NCBI GenBank assembly: GCA_035192965.1
Contig: CP136571.1
Location: 2,686,501-2,750,500, forward strand
DNA: 64,000 nucleotides
Origin: Fuscovulum sp.
Lineage (GTDB): Bacteria; Pseudomonadota; Alphaproteobacteria; Rhodobacterales; Rhodobacteraceae
Direction of reading: 5' to 3'
The notes under the pieces are model-generated. The model did no database searches and had not been told where the DNA came from. It saw only the letters and a list, made by a program, of their open reading frames with translations. Of this stretch, positions 1 through 7,021 are shown in pieces (within the stretch, counting starts at the first letter, position 1; the number at the start of each line of letters is the position of its first letter). Made by a program: the position numbers and the translations under genes.

Positions 1-267
1 CACCGCGTAACCGTCACGCCGTGACACCAACTCCAGCACCGCCGCATAAAGCTCTGCCGCTGCCGCCCGTCCTTCGGGCAAAAGCGCATGCACCAAAGGC
101 TGCCGCGTGGCGATCAGCCAATCCCGCTCGGCCATCTGCCCGGCAAAGGCCTCGTCCGCGCGGATCCAATCCTCCGCCCCGCAGGGCAGCATCCCGGGCA
201 GCCGCCATGTCCGCGGGTCCGCCCATGGCTGATGGGGCAAGCTGTCCTGAAAAACCGGCTCTCTCAT
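1..267 (-). CDS. DUF3445 family protein, heme-dependent oxidative N-demethylase type (N-terminal part, cut by window edge)
   Basis: An open minus-strand frame starts at an ATG at 267 and runs off the left edge, giving 89 residues with no stop. The translation has the look of the DUF3445 family N-terminus: RTWRLPGMLPC near residue 19, then a Trp/Asp-rich stretch and GQMAERDWLIA near residues 45-55. Characterised members are alpha subunits of heme-dependent oxidative N-demethylases acting on small methylamines. That activity is family knowledge only, because the catalytic part lies outside the window. It is divergent from dddP with 126 bases between the starts, so the two may share a promoter region. 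The assignment rests on motif resemblance recalled from memory. Confidence 0.7.
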   Translation of the reverse strand, partial: MREPVFQDSLPHQPWADPRTWRLPGMLPCGAEDWIRADEAFAGQMAERDWLIATRQPLVHALLPEGRAAAAELYAAVLELVSRRDGYAV

Positions 268-393
268 CCCTCTTGCCTACATTCCCGCCCTGCGACCAGC
301 AACCCCATCCAAATCCGACTCCCCCGCGTCGCAGAGCGGCAACCCCCTTGCCCCTGCCTGCCCGACCATCCGCATGCCAGCAGGGGGGCCACC

Positions 394-1737
394 ATGAACC
401 AGCACTACGCCGACCGCCGCAAGATCGATCCAAGCCGGGGCACCACGCTGGGCGACGGCACCCCGAACGACAATGACCGCGTCGAAATCGGCCCCACCCA
501 GCTTGCCTTCGCCGAATGGCAGGCGGCGGGCCTCACGCCTCCCAACCTCGCCCGAATGCGCGAATATCGTTGGGATCGTCTGGTCAAGGCGCTGCAAGCC
601 CGCGATTACGGCGGCCTTCTGATGTTCGATCCGCTCAACATCCGCTACGCCACCGATACAACAAACATGCAGCTGTGGAACACCCACAACCCCTTCCGCG
701 CCTGCCTTCTGATGGCCGACGGCCATATGGTCATGTGGGAATACAAGAACTCGCCCTTCCTTGTGACCTTCAACCCGCTGGTCAAGGAACTCCGCTCCGG
801 CGCCACCTTCTTCTACAACTCCACCGGTGATCGGGGCGCCGCAGCCGCCCGCGCCTTCGCTCAGCAAGTCGATGATCTGATGCGCGCCCATGTCGGCACC
901 AACCGCCGCCTTGCAGTGGACAAGATCATGGTCCACGGCCTGCGCGCGCTGGAATCCATCGGCTTTCAGGTGATGGAAGGCGAAGAGGTCACCGAACGCA
1001 CCCGCGCCATCAAGGGCCCTGATGACATGCTTGCCATGCGTTGCGCGGCCCATGCCTGCGAAACCGCGGTTGCAGCGATGGAGGCGTTTACCCGCGAAAA
1101 CGTCCCCAAAGGCAACGTATCCGAAGATGACATCTGGTCCGTCCTGCACGCGGAAAACATCCGCCGCGGCGGGGAATGGATCGAAACCCGCCTGCTCGCC
1201 TCCGGCCCCCGCACCAATCCCTGGTTTCAGGAATGCGGTCCCCGCATCGTGCAGAACAACGAAATCGTGGCTTTCGACACCGACCTGATCGGCGCCTACG
1301 GCTTTTGCATCGACATCTCCCGCACCTGGTGGGTGGGCGACCAGCGCCCGACCAATGCGATGATCGCCGCCTATGCCCATGCGCTCGACCATATCCGCGA
1401 TCACCAGTCCCGCCTGAAACCCGGCGTCTCGATCCGCGACCTCACTTTCGGCGGGCATCAGCTGGACGGCCAGTACTGGCAGCAGAAATACTCCTGCAAG
1501 ATGCACGGCGTCGGGCTTTGCGATGAATGGCCCTATGTCACCTATCCCGATGGCTGGATGGAAGGCGCCTTCGACGCCGTGCTGGAACCCGGCATGACGA
1601 TCTGCGTCGAGGCTCTGGTCAGCCCCGAAGGCGGCGATTTCTCGATCAAGCTCGAAGATCAGGTGCTCATCACCGAAACCGGCTGCGAAAACCTGACCCG
1701 CTACCCCTTTGACTCCGCACTGATGGGCCTCGCATAG
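394..1737 (+). CDS. dddP: DMSP lyase DddP (M24 metallopeptidase fold)
   Basis: A 447-residue protein matching the DddP family along its whole length. DddP cleaves dimethylsulfoniopropionate to dimethyl sulfide, acrylate and a proton in the cytoplasm. The ATG at 394 follows a purine-rich GGGGGG seven bases upstream and gives the typical DddP N-terminus (KIDPSRGTTLGDG). The reading frame is open further upstream but lacks family similarity there. Metal ligands fall at D295, D297, D307, H371, E406 and E421, with the proposed general base D377 and the active-site tyrosine Y366. This numbering coincides with characterised marine DddP, so the gene looks intact and functional. Relatives in the same M24 fold include Xaa-Pro peptidases and creatinases, but overall similarity favours DddP. 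The gene is followed at once by a large palindromic repeat, suggesting a monocistronic unit. Confidence 0.93.
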   Translation: MNQHYADRRKIDPSRGTTLGDGTPNDNDRVEIGPTQLAFAEWQAAGLTPPNLARMREYRWDRLVKALQARDYGGLLMFDPLNIRYATDTTNMQLWNTHNPFRACLLMADGHMVMWEYKNSPFLVTFNPLVKELRSGATFFYNSTGDRGAAAARAFAQQVDDLMRAHVGTNRRLAVDKIMVHGLRALESIGFQVMEGEEVTERTRAIKGPDDMLAMRCAAHACETAVAAMEAFTRENVPKGNVSEDDIWSVLHAENIRRGGEWIETRLLASGPRTNPWFQECGPRIVQNNEIVAFDTDLIGAYGFCIDISRTWWVGDQRPTNAMIAAYAHALDHIRDHQSRLKPGVSIRDLTFGGHQLDGQYWQQKYSCKMHGVGLCDEWPYVTYPDGWMEGAFDAVLEPGMTICVEALVSPEGGDFSIKLEDQVLITETGCENLTRYPFDSALMGLA

Positions 1738-1742
1738 AATAC

Positions 1743-1946
1743 GATTTTTCATGCGAAAAATCAGGGGGCTGTCCGCCCCCTCTTGGCCTGCGGCCAATTC
1801 ACCCCCGCGGATATTTGGACAGAGAAGAACCCGAAAGACCCTCATTCTTTCTTCTCTGTTGAAATATCCTCGGGGGTGAATTGGCGCGGCACGCGCCAAG
1901 AGGGGGCAGACAGCCCCCTTCCTTCCGAATTTTCGCAGAAAATTCG
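1743..1946. repeat. Composite head-to-head palindromic intergenic element (copies A1a/A1b)
   Basis: This fills most of the dddP-purB gap. Two roughly 68-base arms lie in opposite orientation (1764-1830 on the minus strand, 1851-1919 on the plus strand). Each arm carries TTCTCTG, AAATATCC, GGGGGTGAATTGGC and a G-tract hairpin ending in ACAGCCCCC. Each side is capped by an A/T-stem palindrome: GATTTTTC-ATGC-GAAAAATC at 1743-1762 and CGAATTTTC-GCA-GAAAATTCG at 1926-1946. No protein is encoded. Single-arm relatives recur near 4.9, 12.5, 33.45 and 44.15 kb. The structure could terminate or stabilise dddP mRNA. Confidence 0.85.
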
Positions 1947-2031
1947 TGCCACCCGTCCCGTCCCTGCGCCTTGCCTCGCAGCGCGTCCCGGCGTAAGCCC
2001 ACCGCGTCCCTTCCCTGACACGAGGCCCGCC

Positions 2032-3333
2032 ATGATCCCCCGCTATTCCCGCCCCGACATGGTCGCCCTTTGGGAACCCCAAACCCGCTTCCGCATCTGG
2101 TTCGAGATCGAGGCCCATGCCTGCGATGCACAGGCCATCCTGGGCGTCATCCCCAAGGCCAATGCCGAAGCCGTGTGGAAAGCCAAGGATGTCACCTTCG
2201 ACGTCGCCCGAATTGATGAGATCGAGGCCGTTACCAAACATGACGTCATCGCCTTTCTCACCCACCTTGCCGAAATCATCGGCAATGACACCGCGCGTTT
2301 CGTCCATCAGGGGATGACCTCGTCAGATGTGCTCGACACCACGCTGAACATCCAACTCACCCGCGCCGCCGATCTGCTCCTCGCGGGCCTTGACCGCGTC
2401 CTCGCCGCGCTGAAAACCCGCGCGTTCGAGCATAAGGACACCGTCCGCATCGGCCGCAGCCACGGCATCCATGCAGAACCCACGACCATGGGCCTCACCT
2501 TCGCGCGCTTTTACGCCGAGATGGCGCGCAACCGCGCCCGCCTGATCAACGCCCGGGCCGAAATTGCCACCGGTGCCATCTCCGGCGCCGTCGGCACCTT
2601 CGCCAATATCGACCCCTTCGTCGAAGAGCATGTCTGCGCCCAACTGGGCCTCACTCCCGAACCCATCTCCACCCAGGTCATCCCGCGCGACCGCCACGCC
2701 ATGTTCTTTGCCACGCTGGGCGTCATCGCCTCCAGCATCGAAAACATCGCGATCGAGATTCGCCACATGCAGCGCACCGAAGTGCTGGAGGCCGAGGAAT
2801 TCTTCTCCCCCGGCCAAAAAGGCAGCAGCGCCATGCCGCATAAAAGAAACCCGGTGCTCACCGAAAACCTCACCGGCCTTGCCCGCCTCGTGCGCATGTC
2901 GGTGATCCCCGCGCTCGAGAACGTGGCGCTCTGGCATGAACGCGACATCAGCCATTCCTCGGTGGAACGCGCCATCGGCCCCGACACCACCATCACGCTC
3001 GATTTCGCCCTGCATCGCCTGGCAGGTGTTGTCGAAAAGCTGGTGATCTACCCCGAGAACATGCTCAAGAACATGAACAAGTTCAAAGGTCTGGTCATGT
3101 CGCAGCGCGTGCTTCTGGCCCTGACCCAGGCCGGTGTCAGCCGCGAAGACAGCTACCGCCTCGTTCAGCGCAACGCGATGAAGGTCTGGGAACAGGGCGC
3201 CGATTTCCAGACCGAACTGCTGGCCGACGCTGAGGTGACAGCCGCCCTGTCACCGGCAGAAATCGCCGAAAAATTCGACTTGGGCTATCACACCAAACAT
3301 GTCGACACGATCTTCCGCCGCGTTTTCGGCTGA
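2032..3333 (+). CDS. purB: Adenylosuccinate lyase
   Basis: A 433-residue cytoplasmic enzyme of the fumarase/aspartase superfamily. It splits adenylosuccinate to AMP plus fumarate and SAICAR to AICAR plus fumarate in purine synthesis. The superfamily signature GSSAMPHKRNP is at residues 264-274, and the conserved GMTSSDVLDT and GRSHGIHAEPTTMG segments lie upstream. The start at 2032 is the first ATG giving the family N-terminus MIPRYSRPDMVALW. The frame continues upstream into the repeat element and was not used. Length is normal for bacterial PurB. Nothing suggests it shares a transcript with dddP, since the palindromic element separates them. Confidence 0.97.
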   Translation: MIPRYSRPDMVALWEPQTRFRIWFEIEAHACDAQAILGVIPKANAEAVWKAKDVTFDVARIDEIEAVTKHDVIAFLTHLAEIIGNDTARFVHQGMTSSDVLDTTLNIQLTRAADLLLAGLDRVLAALKTRAFEHKDTVRIGRSHGIHAEPTTMGLTFARFYAEMARNRARLINARAEIATGAISGAVGTFANIDPFVEEHVCAQLGLTPEPISTQVIPRDRHAMFFATLGVIASSIENIAIEIRHMQRTEVLEAEEFFSPGQKGSSAMPHKRNPVLTENLTGLARLVRMSVIPALENVALWHERDISHSSVERAIGPDTTITLDFALHRLAGVVEKLVIYPENMLKNMNKFKGLVMSQRVLLALTQAGVSREDSYRLVQRNAMKVWEQGADFQTELLADAEVTAALSPAEIAEKFDLGYHTKHVDTIFRRVFG

Positions 3334-3365
3334 TCTCACGAAAGCGTGAGGCGGGCATGGCGCAG

Positions 3366-3383
3366 GGGCGGAATTTTCCGCCC
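3366..3383 (+). terminator. Perfect palindrome downstream of purB, possible terminator
   Basis: An 8-base stem (GGGCGGAA/TTCCGCCC) closes on two T residues 33 bases after the purB stop. There is no clear U-tract after it, so it may be a weak intrinsic terminator or an mRNA 3'-end stabiliser. Confidence 0.45.
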
Positions 3384-3488
3384 TTGAAACGCACGATTCC
3401 ATGCTAGCCTCATTTCTACGTACCGGATGCGGATTTTCCGACCGCCGGTCGCCCTGCTGACAGTCACATGCCAACAAAAGGACGACCC

Positions 3489-3659
3489 ATGAAAATCAAG
3501 ACCACATTCATTGCGCTGACCCTCTCGCTTGCCCCGACCTTCGCCCTCGCAGGCGGTGGCTGCAATTCCGACAAGATGAACATCACCGCTTCGACCTGCG
3601 TCGAAGGCACCGTCTATGACGCGGCAACCGGTGTTTGCGTGCCGCAAACCACCTCGTGA
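3489..3659 (+). CDS. Small secreted protein with four cysteines
   Basis: A 56-residue product. The ATG at 3489 is preceded by AAAGGACGACCC, a good ribosome binding site. A start at 3468 in the same frame has no such site. Residues 1-21 form a Sec signal peptide (charged MKIK, hydrophobic core, ALA before GGG). The mature part is about 35 residues with Cys residues in CNSD, STCVEG and GVCVPQ, spaced as for disulfides in the periplasm. The C-terminal pattern (CVEGTVYDAATGVCVP) resembles short carbohydrate-binding or Cys-knot peptides, but no family can be named. It stands alone between two hairpins. Confidence 0.6.
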   Translation: MKIKTTFIALTLSLAPTFALAGGGCNSDKMNITASTCVEGTVYDAATGVCVPQTTS

Positions 3660-3699
3660 TCCGAACCCGGGTAAGGGCCGGTTAACCCGGCCCGCCTAA

Positions 3700-3725
3700 C
3701 CTTCCCGAAGCAACCTTCGGGAAGG
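3700..3725 (+). promoter_or_regulatory. Perfect hairpin overlapping the ribosome binding site of the FliG-like gene
   Basis: An 11-base perfect inverted repeat (CCTTCCCGAAG, loop CAAC, CTTCGGGAAGG) ends six bases before the ATG at 3732. The only purine-rich ribosome binding site for that gene, AAGGA at 3722-3726, is mostly inside the right arm. Translation would be reduced when the hairpin folds. It could equally be the terminator of the preceding small gene. A second GC palindrome lies at about 3675-3693. Confidence 0.55.
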
Positions 3726-3731
3726 ATCAAG

Positions 3732-4802
3732 ATGCAGGACGAAGGCCCTGTCGCGCTTGCGCGCATCACCCCAGTGCCCGCCGCCGCAGCGGGACTTGTG
3801 CCACGCAGCACCACGCCCGGCGAAAAGGCCGCGATCATCGTGCGCCTCATGCTTGCCGAAGGGGAACCGCTTCCCCTGTCGAACCTGCCCGAACAACACC
3901 AGACCCGCCTCGCCGAACTGATGGCCCGTATGGGGCTGGTGGACAGGGCCACCCTCGCTGCCGTGGTGGACGATTTCCTCACCGCGCTGGATGCCACCGG
4001 CCTTGTCTTCCCCGATGGGATCGATGGCGCCCTGTCGCTTGTGGATGGCCATATCTCACCCAATGCCGCCAGCCGCCTGCGCCGCATGGCCGCCAGCACC
4101 GCCCGCAGCGATCCCTGGGACAGGATCGCCGCCCTTCCCCCCGAAGACCTGCTTCCCCTCATCGCGGATGAGGCGGCGGAAACAGCCGCCGTTGCGCTCT
4201 CCAAACTGCCCGTGGCCCGCGCAGCCGACATTCTGGCCAAGATGCCGGGGGATCGCGCCCGCCGCGTGGCGCTGGCCATGTCGCGCACCGCCGCCACCGC
4301 CCCCGAAACCCTGCGCCGCATCGGCCTTGCGCTCGTGGCACAGCTTGATGCCCGCCCGCCCCGCGCCTTTGCCGCAGGCCCGGTCGATCGGATCGGCGCC
4401 ATCCTCAACGTCTCGCCCTCCGCCACACGCGATGATGTGCTCGCCGGGCTGGACGAGGCTGACGCCGCCTTTGCCGAACAGGTCCGCCGCGCGATCTTTA
4501 CCTTCGCCCATATCCCCGACCGTATCGCCCCGCGCGATCTGCCCCGTCTGTTGCGTGCCGTCGATGCGCCCACGATCACGACCGCCTTCACCGCCGCCCA
4601 GGCCGACCCGGCCCTCGCTCCGGTGGTCGATGCCGTCTTCGCCGCCCTCTCCCCCCGCATGGTGCAGCAGTTGCGCGATGACATGGCCGCGCGCGGCAAG
4701 GTCACGCCAAAGGATGCCGATGCCGCCTTCACCGCCATCGTCTCTGCCATCCGCGGGCTAGAGGCGTCGGGCGAACTCACCCTCAAACAGGAGGAGGAGT
4801 GA
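3732..4802 (+). CDS. FliG-like flagellar motor switch family protein (orphan, divergent)
   Basis: A 356-residue, Ala-rich helical protein. The middle (about residues 130-180, LPVARAADILAKMPGDRARRVAL) resembles the FliG middle/C-terminal ARM-repeat region. The C-terminal part (AIFTFAHIPDRIAPRDLPRLLRAV) resembles the FliG charged torque helix segment. FliG sits on the cytoplasmic MS ring and contacts stators through that helix. Two things are odd. There are no flagellar genes nearby, and the EHPQ motif that binds FliM in canonical FliG appears here as EAAE. It could be the working FliG of a scattered flagellar system or a repurposed paralogue. The start was chosen because it is the only ATG with a ribosome binding site, which is itself inside a hairpin. 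Confidence 0.72.
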   Translation: MQDEGPVALARITPVPAAAAGLVPRSTTPGEKAAIIVRLMLAEGEPLPLSNLPEQHQTRLAELMARMGLVDRATLAAVVDDFLTALDATGLVFPDGIDGALSLVDGHISPNAASRLRRMAASTARSDPWDRIAALPPEDLLPLIADEAAETAAVALSKLPVARAADILAKMPGDRARRVALAMSRTAATAPETLRRIGLALVAQLDARPPRAFAAGPVDRIGAILNVSPSATRDDVLAGLDEADAAFAEQVRRAIFTFAHIPDRIAPRDLPRLLRAVDAPTITTAFTAAQADPALAPVVDAVFAALSPRMVQQLRDDMAARGKVTPKDADAAFTAIVSAIRGLEASGELTLKQEEE

Positions 4803-4881
4803 ACGCACCCACGCGCCACCGGGTCCAACAATGCCGCCCAAACCAACGGCCCGGCGATCCCAAAAGCCCGCCCTTTCCCCC

Positions 4882-4996
4882 TTCATCTTGGTCGTAAATA
4901 CCCGCAGGGGGTGAATGGCGGCGCGGCACGCGCCGACAGAGGGGGCGGCACGCCCCATCAAACCCGAGCCAAGCGCGAAGGCGCGCAGGCGAGACA
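4882..4996 (+). repeat. Intergenic repeat, copy B1 (about 115 bases)
   Basis: This element begins TTCATCTTGG, continues with AAATACCC, AGGGGGTGAATGGCGGCG and GAGGGGGC, and ends GCGCGCAGGCGAGACA. The 115-base segment is nearly identical to 44156-44270, and its central part matches the arms of the element at 1743-1946. It occupies most of the 295-base gap between the FliG-like and EamA genes. No ORF inside it looks real. The small hairpin GCGC-GAAG-GCGC is near its end. Confidence 0.8.
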
Positions 4997-5097
4997 GATG
5001 CCGTGCGGCGGCACGCCGCGCCGCCAGATTACCGCCCCCACCACCTTGCCCCCGCCCGTCACCCCGCCTAGGGTCCGGCCGAGCCAAGGAACACCCC

Positions 5098-5970
5098 ATG
5101 CAGCAGCCGACCGAAGCCTCCACCCGTCAGGGCATCCTCCTGATGCTGCTCTCACTTTTGATGTTCACCGTGATGGATGCGCTGGCCAAGGGTCTGGTGC
5201 AGCGCTACCCGACACCGCAGGTCGTTTGGGCGCGCTTTGCGGGGCAGTTGTTCCTTGTGGTGCTGATCCTGAACATCCGCCTTGCCCCGGCCCTGCGCAC
5301 CAAACACCCGCGCCTGCACGCCCTGCGGTCCCTCACTCAACTGGGCGCAACCGGCTTCTTCTTCGCTTCTCTCACCCATATCGGTCTGGCCGAGGCGACG
5401 GCGCTTGCCGATATCAACCCCGTCCTGATCACACTGGGTGCCGCGCTGTTCCTTGGCGAAAAACTCGGCCCCCGCCGCATCGCGGGCGTTGTCGCCGCCA
5501 TGATCGGCGCGCTCATCATCATCCGCCCCGGTGCGGATGTGTTCACCCCCGCCGCCCTGCTCCCCTTGGCCTGCGCTGTCTGCTACGCCGCCTCGGCGCT
5601 CCTCACCCGCAAGGTCGGCATGACCGAAAGCCCCTGGACAGCCATGTTCTACGGCGCGCTTCTGGGCACCCTAGTCACCAGCGCGATGATGCCCGCCGTC
5701 TGGCAACCCATCGCAGCATCCGATCTGTGGCTATTCGCCATCGTGGGCTGCCTTGGCACCGCCGCGCAGATCTGCCTGATCCGCGCCTTCTCCGTGGCCG
5801 AGGCAGGGGCCATCGCCCCCTTCGGCTATGGCGGCATCCTGCTGGCCACACTCTGGGGCGTCCTGTTCTACGACGAATGGCCCGACGCGCTCGCCTTTCT
5901 GGGCGCTTTCATCATCGTGGCTTCCGGCACCTATATCTGGCACCGCGAAACGCGCGCCAAACGCGCCTGA
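5098..5970 (+). CDS. EamA/DMT-family transporter
   Basis: A 290-residue inner-membrane protein made of two EamA repeats with about ten hydrophobic helices. The first repeat spans roughly residues 10-140 and the second 150-285. The substrate cannot be told; the drug/metabolite superfamily exports amino acids, nucleosides and similar metabolites. The ATG at 5098 follows AAGGAACACCCC and places the first helix at the usual distance. Upstream frame is repeat DNA. It ends three bases before the convergent stop of the DUF1223 gene, so the two transcripts must overlap or terminate head-on. Confidence 0.9.
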   Translation: MQQPTEASTRQGILLMLLSLLMFTVMDALAKGLVQRYPTPQVVWARFAGQLFLVVLILNIRLAPALRTKHPRLHALRSLTQLGATGFFFASLTHIGLAEATALADINPVLITLGAALFLGEKLGPRRIAGVVAAMIGALIIIRPGADVFTPAALLPLACAVCYAASALLTRKVGMTESPWTAMFYGALLGTLVTSAMMPAVWQPIAASDLWLFAIVGCLGTAAQICLIRAFSVAEAGAIAPFGYGGILLATLWGVLFYDEWPDALAFLGAFIIVASGTYIWHRETRAKRA

Positions 5971-5972
5971 CG

Positions 5973-6686
5973 CTATTCCAGCCGCGCCGCCGCCAGTACC
6001 GCCGCCGGGCCGGGCTCTTGCACGATCACCACCACCGGCGCATCGCCCGGTGCCGCCGCCTCGATCTCCAGCGGTGCCAGCCCCGGCCAATCGGCAACCT
6101 TTGTCCATTCCGTCACGATGTTGCGATAGGTCACCAACCGGCCCGCATTCTCGCCCCGCTCGATGGCCACCTCGGCCGCCGGCATATAGCGCACCAGCTG
6201 CACCACCGCGCCCCCGCTCAAGGGCGGCTCGGCCACGGCGCGGATGACCACCCGCTCGCCCCGCCGCTCGATCGTCACCTGCACCGTGCGCTCTACCGCC
6301 AGATGCTTGCCGATCAGGTTCACCACCGCGTCGGGCGTATTCCCCTCGACCCGGTCCACGCCCCCGATGATCATCTGCGGCGTATAGATCAACCGGCTCT
6401 TCACCGCGCGGGCATACATCTTCTGCCGCTCGGTGAACGCAGCCTGCGCAAAGCTGTCTTCCCAGCCGATGTAATCCCAGTAATCCACATGCAGCGCGAG
6501 CGGGATCACTTCCTTATGCGTGGCCAGTTCAGCCAGAAATTCATCCGCAGGCGGGCAGGACGCACAGCCCTGGCTCGTGTACAGCTCCACCACCACGCCC
6601 TCGGTAGATTGCGCCATCACGGGCGCAGCAAGGCCCAAACCAAGCCACAGGGCCACCCCGCAGGTGGCGCTGACGATATGTCGCAT
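5973..6686 (-). CDS. DUF1223 secreted thioredoxin-like protein
   Basis: A 237-residue protein with a signal peptide (residues 1-25, ending VMAQ). Just after it comes the thioredoxin-like segment VVELYTSQGCASCPPADEF with a CxxC pair at C41 and C44, the hallmark of DUF1223. A WDYIGWEDSFA block follows, also characteristic. The role is unproven. Family members are periplasmic and the CxxC suggests redox chemistry. The start at 6686 gives the signal peptide, and the longer frame reaching 6800 adds unrelated sequence. It is divergent from acnA across 335 bases and convergent with the EamA gene. Confidence 0.88.
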   Translation of the reverse strand: MRHIVSATCGVALWLGLGLAAPVMAQSTEGVVVELYTSQGCASCPPADEFLAELATHKEVIPLALHVDYWDYIGWEDSFAQAAFTERQKMYARAVKSRLIYTPQMIIGGVDRVEGNTPDAVVNLIGKHLAVERTVQVTIERRGERVVIRAVAEPPLSGGAVVQLVRYMPAAEVAIERGENAGRLVTYRNIVTEWTKVADWPGLAPLEIEAAAPGDAPVVVIVQEPGPAAVLAAARLE

Positions 6687-7021
6687 CTGGTCCTTCCCGA
6701 TCTTTCGATCCGCTCTGCCGGCCTGTCCCCGCCGTATCCCCGTGTAACAAAAAGCCCGTCCCTGCCGCCAATCAAGGTTTTGCGATTGGCCCACCGCCAT
6801 TTTTCACTTCCCTGCGTGACCTGTAACACGCACCCCCTGTCGTGCGAATGCAGCAAAATCTCTGTATATTGCGCGCGTGGCGGGGCTGGATTTTCGGCAT
6901 ACAATGGCATACAACGCCAAAGACACCCTTGCCCGACAGGATTCTTTCGGGCATCCGGAATGTTGAACCCGCCCTGCCCCCCGGGCAGTCCGTGAACGCC
7001 AGCCACAGCCAGGAGGCAAGC
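6687..7021. promoter_or_regulatory. Divergent promoter region between DUF1223 gene and acnA
   Basis: The 335 bases hold several possible signals. GCCAATC at 6767-6773 and GATTGGC at 6784-6790 form an inverted repeat. A -10-like TATATT lies at 6865-6870. The nonamer GGCATACAA is repeated in tandem at 6896-6904 and 6906-6914, one base apart, so the repeats recur every 10 bases, on the same face of the helix. A strong ribosome binding site (AGGAGG) precedes acnA. The tandem repeat lies downstream of the putative -10, where a repressor could act. The operator reading is inference. Confidence 0.5.

Noticed and set aside
277..2307. Minus-strand open frame of 676 codons
   Set aside because: It spans dddP, a palindromic repeat and purB on the opposite strand and has no conserved features.
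4882..4996. Repeats as remnants of an insertion sequence
   Set aside because: No transposase ORF, no target duplication and no terminal repeats of IS type were seen; they look like short palindromic intergenic elements.
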